64,000 nt of DNA from Haliotis asinina. Taxonomy: Eukaryota; Mollusca; Gastropoda; Lepetellida; Haliotidae. The notes below the pieces were generated by a model that was given only the letters and a program-made list of their open reading frames with translations, was not told where the DNA came from and searched no databases. The stretch's first letter is position 1, and each line of letters begins with the position of its first letter. A program made the position numbers and the translations under genes. Of the stretch, positions 9,901 to 21,601 are shown one piece after another. The stretch covers positions 5,583,501 through 5,647,500 of the forward strand of contig NC_090285.1 in the NCBI RefSeq assembly GCF_037392515.1. Direction: 5' to 3'.

Positions 9901-12900
9901 AATACATGTTGAGACATTGCATGGATATAGCTCATCATCATATAGCTCATCACTTTTTTCCAAATAAAATCTAAAAATAAAAATGACACAAAAGTGCAGA
10001 GAATAAACTTGTTCACTTGCCAAATCCCTGATGACAAAATTTTCGTTTCAAAAATCTTATCACACTTCATCACTCACCATTGAAGAGAACTTTACAAAAG
10101 TTTGGGTCTGATGAAAGGGAAGATAAAAGCATCTGTAGGTTACGGTAGCCGCAGCCCCAGCCCTTGTCACCATAGGAACCACTGTAATGGTCGACAGAAG
10201 AGCACAGCCAGGCCTGACTGACAAAGCCAGGGCACTTCCTATAGAACTGCTGGAGGTGAGGGATAATGCCTAAAATAACAACACCATTTACAATCTCAAA
10301 AATATTAAAACAAAAAATCATGTTTTCTTCATGTTCTGGGCAAATAACCTTAAACTTCAGTGATCTTTTTTTAACTGAGTGAATACAATTTCAGTTAGAT
10401 CATGGAAAGTGTAAGTGATAACAAAGTCATCAGTACACCAGTGGTTGCACATACAAGGAGGTAGAGGAGGCCTTTCCTCTCAAGAAATCCTCTGTGTTGA
10501 CACAAGTTCAACTCTCTACTTGTCCACTGACAAGAGAACACATTCCACACCAGTATGTCTACCCACCTCTGGTACAGGAATGTCCGTCATCCACTCCATT
10601 CATATCACTAGCTTGTAACCGAGTCTTCTGCTGGTAGAACTCAGAAATGGTGAGATCTCCCTTCCACACTGCTCGTTCGAGACTCTTCTCGTACTGCTGC
10701 TTGTAGCTGGCCTTCTCGTCCATTCCATACATCGCCTACATCAATAGACACAAAGGGCAAGAATGATTCTTGATATACCATGAATGTGGATTCAAACAGC
10801 GGGAGTCTTTCTTTTCATATTTAGGGCAACCATTGTACCAACTCTCACCTGAAGCATCTGGAAATCTTTCTTCTCTCGACTCACTGATGCTGTCTCACAG
10901 CGTTGTAGCTCTTCTGCGAGGAGGGCATCAGACATCTCGGCCACTGACAGAACATACAGTACAGTTACACAATGACAGAGCACATCATACAGTTACACAA
11001 TGACATAAGATATACTTTCATATTACAAGGACATTCAAAACATTTACATTAACTGAACATACAACAGTTTCAAACTATCCATTGTTACACAGTGATATTA
11101 TCTAAACAGGACAGTTTTGAATAGTCATCTACAAAGTCATGTTTGACACATACATGTATTTAATACTGATGGCTCCATGACCAATAAAAATGCAAGATTA
11201 CAAAATGTCATGGGAGAATGTGCTTTGACACTTGTGTAAGAGTGCAGCCATTCCTATCTACTTTGTATCATCCTATTGATATCTCAGTGCACTTATTTGT
11301 ATTATTTCTGCAGTATTGAATTTTGAAATTATCTGTAAAGATATTGGGTTTGTTTACTTTGGGGAATTACAACAATATAGTTGTACTGTGAGGTTGTGAT
11401 TTCTATTTATATTTGCAGCAGTTCATAAATCCCATCATCGAACACCTGGGACAAGACAGTTTTCATTTCGGACAATCAAATAATGGTGCCTTACTTGTCC
11501 GTGGGCCACTAGGCTTAAGGTTTCAAACTGCATATAAACTTGGATTTCATTTCATACCTGCTCAAAATGTAGCAATTAAATTTCACAATGATAATTAAGT
11601 AGATTTATCTTTCTTTGATATTAATCAGTTCTCAATAAATAGTTCACCAAACATTAACATCAAACACAATGTTGATTTATTCTTTCATAATTATGCCATC
11701 ATGATTATGTTATAAAAATCAGTGCAAGTGCCCTGTGGCAAGTGACTTAAACAATTAAAATTGAACCCCTGATTTGTATGCAAACATCAAAAATATAACT
11801 GGTGTATGGTGATTTTGTATACGTGCCTGTTATCTGGAGCTCTGAAAGTTCATTTTATCAGAAAAGTATACAAGACCTGTACAAAATGTTACATTTCTGG
11901 AATAGTGGGTAATTTGAATCACATTTGAGGTCTTTCTGTGATCACCTACCTGGTGTCTGCTCTGCTGAGAAATGGCCATCGACGTGTGCGGACAGGGTGA
12001 TGGTGTCTCCAAACTCCTGGTCACATACAGGACAGTACAACAGGTCACCATTCTCCACTGAACTTGCTGACTGGGCACCTGGTGTCGTTGGTTTCTGTTT
12101 GTTACTGTTTGGACTCAAAATATCAACATGTTTGGAGTTGATATGCAGTTCTAGTGTTCGTGGAGTATCAAAACTCATTCCGCAGATTGGACAAGAATAC
12201 AGCATATCATATTTGTCTTCCGATGTGGATTGGTCCTGTGCTTTCATTGGGCTGAGGATATCTCGGTGCTCACTATTGACATGTTGCTGTATCAACACCT
12301 CCGAACTTGTGCTGTAACTGCAGATGGGACAGTGAAATGTATGATCAGGTGTGGCAAGGGAGACAACTGGTGCAGCCTGGGTGTCTTCAGAACCAGCTGA
12401 AGACTTGTTTCGGCGCTGCTGAGCACCAATGAAAGACTTTGGTACATCTAAGTAAAGCTTTGAACGTTTAACATCAGTTTTTGATGCTACATCACCTTCT
12501 GAATTTATCTGACTGGATTCTATATTTTTTTCATTTTGTTTTACGATCTTTCTGCTTCCATCTTCATGAAGATTTCCTTGATCTGAACTCTCACTGTCAT
12601 TCACATAGTCAATGATAATCTTTGAAGTTTCAATATTATCAAACTCCGTGTCTGATCTATCTATGACCATTTCTCCGTTGGCACCACCAGACTCAGGAAA
12701 CTCATCAGAGTCCCGATTTACAGGACTGAGCAAATCCATATGTTCATCGTTTATATGGCAGTTCAGCTTCTCAGGTGTGAGACAGTTCTGGTCACAGAAT
12801 GGGCAGCAGACATTTTCCTCAATGTGTTCTACCATGATATGGAACTTCATTTCATCTTCCGACAACTCCCCTTTGCCACACAGGATGCAGGTGAAAGTAC

Positions 12901-12949
12901 TGTCCTTGTTGTCAGATTCCATGGTACTGCCAACTCTCCCCTCAGCCAT
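6902..12949 (-). CDS. ZUP1: ZUP1: zinc-finger ubiquitin peptidase (family C78)
   Basis: Deubiquitinase that in human cleaves K63-linked chains and acts in genome maintenance. Seven coding exons, all with GT/AG borders and matching phases: 12949-11950, 10943-10849, 10735-10567, 10269-10078, 8074-7906, 7527-7400, 7137-6902; 662 residues (human about 578). Exon 1 encodes five C2H2-type fingers (TCILCGKGELSEDEMKFH, CCPFC, HCPIC, SCPIC, YCPVC), three of them followed by a repeated H-x-D-[IL]-L-S-P linker. The C-terminal half is the peptidase: catalytic Cys in GDKGWGCGYRN, His in the GHSRT block, Asp in LLIFDPS. The ATG at 12949 lies two bases after a splice acceptor; a 5'UTR exon with donor at 13598 is likely. 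A pearl-like element fills the 8074-10078 intron. The last codons and stop fall in minisatellite sequence. Identification rests on the peptidase blocks and is firm. Confidence 0.95.
8204..9545. mobile_element. Pearl-like (Helentron-related) non-autonomous element with internal tandem repeats
   Basis: Begins TCATCAGAAGATGACAT and holds at least five tandem units of about 150-177 bp, marked by TTTCCATGGAAAC near 8474, 8624, 8797, 8970 and 9148. Right of them comes a (ACGG)n microsatellite (about 9470-9497) and a unique end with CCCTGCATTACATGCTGG. This layout (unique head, core repeats of about 160 bp, ACGG microsatellite, unique tail) is that described for bivalve pearl elements. It lies in a ZUP1 intron. 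A related copy is at 54424-55225 and a fragment at 23330-23540. The long minus-strand frame through it is repeat-derived. Confidence 0.7.
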
Positions 12950-13597
12950 TTCTAAAACAAAGCTGTTCAAATTTCCATATAATTATACTCATAATCTTCT
13001 GCACAACGTCTCTTGAGTCATGATATAATTAGTCACAATCTAATGTAATCTCATGAATGGCTTTCAAAAGCAGTTATAAATGGCATTGACTGATGATGGA
13101 AAATAGTTTCTAAATGACACAGAATTTCACTGAACAGATCATGTCAGGTTATTTCTTGCAATTCAAAAACCACAATAACTAAACATGACTATTCTTATTG
13201 TGCAATAGACAGATATCAATTCAACATTTAAACAGTGAAACAAAAGTAAGAACAATGTAGTACAGGCTTTAGAATACCTACTGGAATGATTATTGGGTGG
13301 CAAGATTTCTCCATCCATTCACAACTTTGACGTTTAAAGATGTATCAATTAATTATTCTTTGAATAATACCTGTGGCCTATAAATAGGACAGATGATACT
13401 AGCCAAGGCATTTACTTCATGAAAAATCCGTGAGTACTGTCATAACTGAGAACAATCACACACTTCATAAATAATCTATGTAGATTAGCTACAACATTAC
13501 TTCACATTTCCCATTTTAACTTTCAGTTTCGTTTGAAAGAAAGTAAACATTGACTTATGTTCGGCCATTCTATATTCATGACAACATGATAACATAC

Positions 13598-13941
13598 CAG
13601 TGAGGGTATAAGAGAAACTCTCCTGCTCTTCACATATCAGATTCGTTCCTTGGCACCGGCATGGTGGAGAACCCTCTTCTCGACAGCATTATAATTTTTA
13701 ATCTATGAGGATGTGTTGGAACATACGCACTAAAGGGGGATTTCTCCACTGTACCCAATCCAATTGTATTTTAGTAAGCGCTGCAAACAGACAGCCAATC
13801 AAAATATTCGTTTGTTAAATGGTGGAACTTGGGATTCCCCGGAAACTCTATCGCTCACGTTTGGAGGTCAGTCAAAGCGACTTCCAGGGGACTGACATAC
13901 AGGGATTGTGCAAGATTCTGCTCGTCTCTGTCGCCTTCAAG
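13598..13941. promoter_or_regulatory. Likely bidirectional promoter of ZUP1 and FAM162
   Basis: The divergent genes ZUP1 (minus) and FAM162 (plus) are separated by under 1 kb. A plausible 5'UTR exon of ZUP1 ends with a donor at 13598 (GTATGTT on minus), which leaves about 340 bp to the FAM162 start. Start sites are not visible directly; the shared promoter is inferred from spacing. No TATA box stands out. Confidence 0.5.
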
Positions 13942-16797
13942 ATGGCATTTTACTCGCCCTCCAGAAGATGGGCACGCGATCTTCTGCAGCTAGTCAGCTC
14001 AAGATGTTACAAAGTCCAAGATACACCGAGTATAGTAAAATGTCGTGAATTTATTCCCACGTCGCGGATCTGTCAAGATCAAGGCCGATCGTTTTGCGAG
14101 AATGTAAATGCTGGTATGTGTATGCCATGTTGTTGTTATTATTTTGCAAACATACTTTGAAGTATTCTAGTTTAATGACAGTCAAGTCTCCCGATGGTAC
14201 CTAAACATACTACCGATTTTCTCTTTATCCTGTAGCGGCTGGATAGTTAACTTGGTGTGCGGACAAAAAACCATGTGGACAAAACCCCCAAAAGCTCCAA
14301 ATGAATAATGAAGATTGTTTATCAGTCACAGTCGATTCAACCAATATCACTTACATGGTATGAGCACTAGCACAATCTGGGTCCATAACAATCTGAGCAC
14401 TAATCTGCCTCATATGGAAATACTAAGTTGATTAATTAAGCTGTAATTTTGAGAACAGCTAGAACTATTTCTTCATTTCTCGGATGGTCAGAGAGTTTAC
14501 AGAACATTTTGTACAAGTTTCCCCTGGCCTTGAATATTGCCCAAACTGTGAGACTAATCCTTCATCACAGCGATTCATTTATACTCTTTAAGTCGGTTAA
14601 TCCTAATCAGTAATGAAGTTTCATCCTCAATATTGTTTATAAACAAAATACTAAGTTAATCAATGAAGCCTATTAGTCCCTATCACTTATAATCTCTATT
14701 ACTGATTTAATAAAAGATGTCACTTAAGCCAATCACTCAGTAGTTAAAACATGTTTGGGGTTTTTTGTCCTTATGGGGTTTTGTCCTAAGGGGTTTAAAA
14801 TTGTCCTACAATCTTTAACTTTAGTCATGTCAGGACCATGTAGAATTCTTGAAGAATGTGCCATATTTTTCAGGTCGTCCAGGACCAGTGGGTCGAACAC
14901 ATCGTCCTTCCAATTTGGACAAAAGGATTCTTGTTCTCCAGAAGGTCTATCCTACAGTGGAGGCAGTGCCTAAAGAAGTGTCGTAAGTCATATCTGATTT
15001 ACAATGGTTAACTCCTATTTCACTCAAATGGGCATGGGGGTAGCCTTGTAGTTAATGTTGCCCACATGGGTACAATGTGCAAGACCCATTTCTATCATGG
15101 CACTCACTCACTCACTCACTCACTCACTCACTCACTCACTCACTCACTCACTCACTCACTCACTCACTCACTCACTCACTCACTCACTCACTCACTCACT
15201 CACTCACTCACTCACTCACTCACTCACTCACTCACTCACTCACTCAGTAGTTAACATCCACTTCATGATACATTCACATTGAGAAACACGCCCAAAAGAA
15301 AAGCCGATGTATCATGTGCTACCATGATATATTTGTGTGGTGTCATTTTTGTTTCTAATCATACATATGGTGAGATATCTAGAATTAATATCTGTTCCAA
15401 GAAATATGATGCATTGCAGCCCTACGTTTTGTGTACTGCTTTTCTGTTTGAGTGCACTTCATTAGTAAACATGGTAAAGATGTTTTTATCATGCTTGGAA
15501 GTGCCGGGGTATCCTTGTGGGTAAAGCTTTCACTCTCTTGCCAAAGCTCCTGGTTTCCATTCCCCACATGGGTACAATATGTGAAGCACATTTCTGGTGG
15601 TGTCCCCCGCTGTGGTAGCGCCAGAATATTGCTAAACCTGGCATAAAACCATACCTACTCACTTGGTTGTAATGTCATGAGAGAATGTTTGCATCATTCC
15701 AGCTGATCAGTCATCAAAATACGTCAGTCACTGCCAGGCCTGTTTATATCTTTGACAATTATCTTAGGTAAAACTAATTCACACTTAACAAATGCATGCA
15801 AAATCATATTTGACTGAAGGACCTTCAGTTATTTAAAGAACGTAAAACACCACTGATTTGCAATGGTGAAATAAAAACTGGCAATTCTTATATAAATATT
15901 GATATAATCTTTATGAATGTGAATCAAGTTAATAAACATTATCCATTATATTTGAGTAGAACATGGTGTTTATATTGTCTTATCTAGCCTCATGTAAGAA
16001 TGTCGAGTTTTGATTGGTCCACATGACTCTGATAAAATACCATGTACATCCATCACGATCGGCGAGCGGGAGTATGAAAGTTGTGTACTCCCGCTATGAA
16101 AGTCATGTCACCCCGCTACGCCTTGGTGACAACGCGAAGTGATAAAGGCGTGCATCGACAAGCCTTTAGTAACGTGCAGTGCATTTAGGTCAAACTATCA
16201 GCTGGTGTCAATATGGCAGCAATGAAACATGTTGTGTTGCATGTTGGTTTGATGAAGTGAAAACATTCAGCTAGATAAATACGTTATCACATCTTGTCGA
16301 GGGAAATACAGGGTTTTATCAGTCCCGAGTAAGGTTGTATTCCCCGAGCCGGAGACGAGGAGACTGATAAAACCCTGTATTTTCCTCAACAGGATGTGAT
16401 AACTTATATTATCAGCTGCAGTACATACTATTAATACTAGACAAAGCAATGTCCTTTCATGAAGACGTCCAAGTACATGGTACCGTTACAACCTCTCCCA
16501 GATTGATGCTTGACCACAAAATATACAACCCAAGTCTGTCTTCACTGATACAACTTCCAAAATAATGTGTTTTGAGATAACATACTTATTTTCAATTTCA
16601 GACATGCTCAGATTCTCAAATCCAGAGACTGGTTCCGAATTCGTGTGAACTTAGGAATGGCAGCTGCAACAATCATGGCATGTTTTCTGATGATCTATGT
16701 TGGCAAGAAGGAGGCGAAGGAAGGCAAGAGTATATCCAGACAGTCTGTAGAGTGGCAGAAGAAGCTGAGAGCAGAAGGAGAAGAGAAGAAAACATAA
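13942..16797 (+). CDS. FAM162A: FAM162-family (UPF0389) mitochondrial membrane protein
   Basis: Three exons with exact GT/AG borders and compatible phases: 13942-14113, 14874-14982, 16602-16797; 158 residues (human FAM162A about 154). The N-terminus (MAFYSPSRRWARDLLQL) is Arg-rich and amphipathic like a mitochondrial presequence. The family signature GRTHRPSNLDKRILV lies at about 64-78 and a single membrane segment, NLGMAAATIMACFLMIYVG, at about 110-128, followed by a charged tail. Human FAM162A is a hypoxia-responsive pro-apoptotic mitochondrial protein; the invertebrate role is unknown. An in-frame ATG at 13819 would add 41 residues, but the 13942 start gives family length and the presequence. 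Head-to-head with ZUP1. Assignment to A or B paralog is not meaningful, since the split is vertebrate-specific. Confidence 0.92.
14261..14786. mobile_element. Candidate MITE in FAM162 intron 1
   Basis: Inverted ends of about 33 bp (14261-14293 and 14754-14786), both reading GGACAAAA...GGACAAAA...CCCC with several mismatches. The interior is non-coding and AT-rich. The target duplication is unclear, so the limits are approximate. Confidence 0.45.
15033..15246 (+). repeat. tRNA-derived SINE fragment ending in a long (ACTC)n tract
   Basis: Contains the SINE head GGGGGTAGCCTTGTAGTTAA (Pol III A-box-like), then jumps straight to the CCCACATGGGTACAATGTG body, so the B-box segment seen in the 32545 copy is missing. 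It is followed by about 145 bp of ACTC repeats (15101-15245). In FAM162 intron 2. Confidence 0.75.
15502..15662 (+). repeat. tRNA-derived SINE, diverged copy
   Basis: Same family as 32545-32716: GGGTATCCTTGTGGGTAAAGC head, TTCCATTCCCCACATGGGTA centre, then a body with AATATTGCTAAA and a CATAAAACCATACC end. In FAM162 intron 2. Confidence 0.75.
16065..16095. repeat. Short perfect hairpin
   Basis: AGCGGGAGTA (16065-16074) and its exact reverse complement (16086-16095) enclose an 11-base loop. It lies about 190 bp left of the larger fold-back at 16283-16403 and may be part of the same repeat. Confidence 0.7.
16283..16403. repeat. 121-bp fold-back sequence
   Basis: Two 42-bp arms (16283-16324 and 16362-16403) starting GTTATCACATC are inverted copies with about four mismatches, around a 37-bp loop. 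It lies in FAM162 intron 2, about 200 bp before the last exon. It looks like the terminal or core hairpin of a fold-back or MITE-type element. A fragment with a similar GTGATAAG theme is near 27.7 kb. Confidence 0.75.
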
Positions 16798-17096
16798 ACA
16801 AACTCCACAAAATTTTGTCTCAATCTAGGTTACAAGTTACAGATCTGTTAATTACTATGGTAAGATCAACAGAAATGAGATATGCCACATGTTAGGGCTG
16901 GGGCAGGTAACATGGATTCGCGGATGGGTGGGTAATGAGTTGGACCCAGGTAGAAGTCTCAGTATTCGGACCTGTTATAATCATGTGATTAATAGATAAA
17001 CAATGTAATATGTTACTCTTTCATGATTATAATGTTCTTTTGACTTTGAAGATTTTGATACAGTTTACAATAACTTCTATTGAATATAATACATGG

Positions 17097-17365
17097 TTAG
17101 TGAGTGAGTGAGTTTAGTTTTACGCCGCACTCAGCAATATTCCAGCTATATGGCGGCAGTCTGTAAATAATCGAGTCTGGACCAGACAATCCAGTGACCA
17201 ACAACATGAGCATCGATCTGCACAATTGGGAACCGATGACATGTGTCAACCAAGTCAGCGAGTCTGACCACCCAATCCCGTTAGTCTTACGACAAGCATA
17301 GTCACCTGTTATGGCAAGCATGGGTTGCTGAAGGCCTATTCTACCCCGGGACCTTCACGGGTCTA
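17097..17365 (+). repeat. Abalone-type interspersed repeat, near full length
   Basis: Starts with a GTGAGTGAGTGAG tract, then TTTTACGCCGCACTCAGCAA, CCAGCTATATGGCGGC, GACCAGACAATCCAGTGA, and ends CCCCGGGACCTTCACGGGTC. I know this repeat as very abundant in Haliotis genomes. Copies in this window: 37676-37943 (inverted), 63405-63650, and fragments near 17.8, 18.7, 22.2 and 32.2 kb. Confidence 0.85.
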
Positions 17366-17764
17366 ATACATGGTTAAGATATTGAAAAAGTAAAAATATT
17401 AGCCTCTGAGCTGGAGAATATATTGCCATTTCATGCAAAGTTTATGTCAGGAATTAACGTAACAGGTACCCTGGTAGAAAATTTGGACCTGTCCCAGCCC
17501 ACATGAATCTCTATGGTATTTTGTGAATGTTCAAAGCTGCCAATTGTTTAATGCCTGTTTAAGGTGTTGTGTTGACCTAGATATGACAGTCATGGATGGT
17601 GTTTCATGATCAGTGTGACCAAAACTGATTTACCCCAATATACAGCAATAGATATTTATGACAATAATAAAAAAAAGTTTATATTTTACAGCTCTTATTG
17701 TCAGTGATTGTAGTGAGATCAATCGATGGTCACATACTTCTCAAAATGAATTATGCCTGTGAAG

Positions 17765-17955
17765 ATCCAGGTTAGTATTGGTCTTCAGCAACTCATGCTT
17801 GTAGGTGATAAACTGGATCAGCTGGTCAGGCTCACTGGCACATGTCATCATATCCCATCCAAGTAGATCAGTGCTCATGATGTTGATCACTGGATTGTCC
17901 CAACTCGTTGATTTAATGACTGCACCAGTGGCTGGAATATTGCTGAGTGCAAACA
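17765..17955 (-). repeat. Diverged inverted copy of the abalone-type repeat
   Basis: Contains GGTCTTCAGCAACTCATGCT, TGTTGATCACTGGATTGTCC and GGCTGGAATATTGCTGAGTG in the order expected for the reverse strand of 17097-17365. Confidence 0.7.
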
Positions 17956-17959
17956 AACA

Positions 17960-20900
17960 AAATCAAAATAAGTTGAAGAACACCAATAGCTGAAGGTTGG
18001 GCATTACTAACTAGAATCCTTTAGAAAAACTGGATGTTCTTTGACTTATTTTGAGGAGTACTTATATAGCTCCATCTGGATTTGCAATGCTGTGAGTAAT
18101 GGCTGTTGAAGGCATATGGTCAAAAGGCTAACGATAGTGCTTGCTGTTTTTTTAATCATGCATGACAAAATGTGCTGCACTGACTTGAGTCTTGTTCTTG
18201 TTCCCATAGCTTCTTGTAGCTGCCCTCGTACCTCTGCCACATCACCACAGCTTATTCAGTCCATTAAGGATTGACTGTGCATTTCTTTCATTGCATTGAG
18301 GTATGAAACTAAAAACCAATGTGCAAACTGTATGAATCCGCGTAGCAACGAGGCGTTGCAACGTTATTAACATTCACAAAAAATTTGGAGCTGTTTGTTT
18401 ATGTTAACCACAATGTATCACTTCAATATTTATCCAAAGTTCATTAAGCTACTCGCTGTGTAAAGGTATTCCCTGACATTCCTCAGGCCGAAAGCAGTCT
18501 GGTTCGGTGGGCGTGGCTTATTTTTTTAGATTCATTGGAAAATGAAATCAAAAGAAATGTTCTCAGTTAACCAATCAGATTGCCAGCATTTTAATGAACA
18601 CAATAAAAATTTACTTATTTCAAGATATATATGAAATTTGTTCATCTGTTTCATTTACTTTGAGAAAATATCCTAAAACCTCATACCTTTGCATGCCAAC
18701 TTCTGGTCAAGTGAAAAGCTTGCTGTACTGGTGTGACCCATGAAGGTAATAGAGGGAGGGAGTTTGGTTTTACGCCACTTTTAGCAATCATGAAGGTGAT
18801 AACTTGTCTCAGAATAAGGTAGAAAGAAATGAGTAAGCTGGAGATGTCACCGTTCCAACAAAGCCAAATTCCTCCTGATTTTTTATATAGCAAAGATATA
18901 GAAAGTCTTACTTCCTGGTCAGCTGGGATCATCCTTGACTATAAATAATGATAATTAAATATATACAACACTTTATTTACAGAAGTTCCCAAAATTGTTT
19001 ACACAAGAAAGTAGTCGAGATGTAGGCTGCCTGATAAATTCCATGCACTGGGGTTTTTTTTCAATTCATATACCATTCACAAACACTGCTAATTACTGCA
19101 AACCAGTTTCAGCTCAATAAGGACCCCTGTGGAATGGCAATAATAAGTTTCGTTCCTTGGGTGCAACAATGTACATGTATAGGGATCAATGAATTGTTGG
19201 GAAAATTCCTTATTTTTTCTATCTTAGGGAGCTGAGATTCCTAATTGCACCAATTTGGGGTCGGCATCTCACTGAAGGTTTGGGATGCATTTTTCCATTT
19301 TTTTTTTTTTTTTTTGGTTAAAACAACGCATCAGAACCCTATAAGCTTCTGCTACCATTGTTTGTCAACACTGTGAAAGTTATAGCTGATGTGTTACGCA
19401 TCTGAAATCTATATTCCATCTTTGACAATGGCACAAATGTTGATCAAGTATCATGTATGCGTAATCTCAGTGTTATCAGTGTTATTAAGGTCAGATCAGC
19501 TGTGCACTGGAGATACTGATCTCATCTCAGTATTATATGAATGTACTGTCAGCTTCCTTTACACTGTTTTCTTGTCAGTACAATGTGAACAATAAGAGAA
19601 AATAAAGACATTGTAAATGGTTTTTTTAGGTTATAGTTCGTCACAGTGGCCCTTTAACATGCTAATTCAGAGGCTCTGCTTTGTCACTTTACATTATGGG
19701 AGAGATTAAACCTAGTTGGTTCCAGGGTGGTATATTGTTAGAGTTTGATATTTGCGTTATCCTGATTCTGGGCTAGCACTTGAAAACCAGTATTTGTGAC
19801 AGAAGCAAGCAGATGCAAGTGTGCTCATATGCACACATCAAATAAGAAACTTGACTGAGTCCTGTGTGTGAGTATCCGTTTCATCAAGTGACTTTGGCAC
19901 CGTGACTGTCAAAGTATGCAAGTCAAAGAAATTTTTGTGGAACATGGTCTTGAAATATTTCTCTTCCAATGCTTTGACCTACCACAACGATGTGTACTGT
20001 TGACAAGGATTACGTCCCTGGCAACGACTTGTGAGTTATCGTTCCTTCTTTTGGTGCTTGAGGTCATGTGTACCCATTCCATTATTAGGTACAGAAGTAC
20101 CAAACACAACTCCGTTCAATGAAGTCTTCCACATGGTAGCAACTTGTCATTCATGTAACAACAGAATCAACTTGTTTTTATCACAAATATATTCTCTAGT
20201 AAAAATCCTTTTCCAGTCATCCATTCAATCAATATGACAGAAGCTGACAAATGAAATGACACCACATTAGTACACAATAAGTTCTTTACTTGACCCTTGG
20301 GAGTATAGACCCATCACACTGTGGAAATACCCTAGACTGCTCTTGGGCATAGATCTATCAGTAACTCTCCATCACTTTTTAGGCATTCCAACATACACAC
20401 ACCTTACTTGAATAGGTCTAAACTCTCTGACTGTGGAACGCTACTCGAAACATGTATCCCAAAATGCTTATAATGTGCAGTGTGTGAAACAGTTTGAACA
20501 TATCACAGGCCAGGTGTACAAGTCTCGAACAGTAACTGAAAGATTCAAATTTCTTGGCCTAAAAGTGCAAGTTCAGTTTTCATCCCTATTATCTTTGACA
20601 TGGGTACTCAAAGTTTATTAAGTAACACAGCATGTAAATGGTACAACCGAGCGAATCCAGTTGGCATCACACAGTGTTACAAGTTAACAACTCATAAGAG
20701 AATAACTCTAGTCTTGTGCCATCAATTCTTTATGTCTCTTAATGTACATAGTGTATTATTTATAATGGTTGTGCTGATCTACTGCAAAAGGGAGACTGTC
20801 TTTACTTCAATCAACTAAAATGGTGCGTAAAATTTGTAATCCCCTGACCAGATCAGAACATTTAGCCCTACTAAAATAATTACACAGATGGCCATTTCAC

Positions 20901-21601
20901 ACGCTGCCCATGTAGTGCAAGTGAATGTGATACATCATTCATGATGTGATGGAAAAGGACGGCTCAGAAGTTGAACCATTCACAATCAGCTCACACATTA
21001 CCTGAGTACATGTTCTCGGTTATATGGACAGTTCATTTTTAAATGTTCTTTTCATACCAAGCATTAGATAAAAATTGATTCAGTATTTACAAAACCTCTC
21101 AGTTGCACACATGGTAGCAAACTGTTAGTCTATCAGTACTGACCTGACATAGCAAGATTTTTTCACAATGTTCAGACACACAAAGTCTACCAATACACAT
21201 ATTTTATCTTCAGTGAGATGTGTATAGTGTTTGCAGAACTTACTGAACCATAAAACATAATGAAGAACACACCTTTCATTAATGATCCTCACCTGTCACT
21301 ATTACTGACACAAACAAAAAAAACTCATTAAGTCACAAACATCAACTTCTTGCAAATGACTCTACATTATTACATAGTAGAGATGGAGTGTCAGTGTTTC
21401 CGTGATTACAAGTTGATGCTCCCAAAATGTATCCATTTTAAATTAATGCTTCCTTTCAGTTGTCCATCACATCTTTTGACAGCAAAAGAAATGGCTCCCA
21501 AAATTCTCTCTACACCTTACTACAAAGGTTAGTACTCTGTTGTTGGGTAAAGTACTGGGTGACTGATTGGCACACACTTTCACACGCTATGTAAACTGAT
21601 G
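17960..21601. other. Gene-less stretch between the 3' ends of FAM162 and MIX23
   Basis: No exon is recognised. It holds a head fragment of the abalone-type repeat (about 18735-18792), a stretch with GGGCGTGGCTT and AACCAATCAG near 18.51-18.58 kb that resembles repeat-borne promoter motifs, and a T-rich tract near 19.30 kb. Part of it must be the 3'UTRs of the two convergent genes, but I cannot place their ends. Confidence 0.5.

Noticed and set aside
15055-15282. Leu/Thr/His/Ser repeat frames
   Set aside because: Translation of the (ACTC)n tract in all frames.
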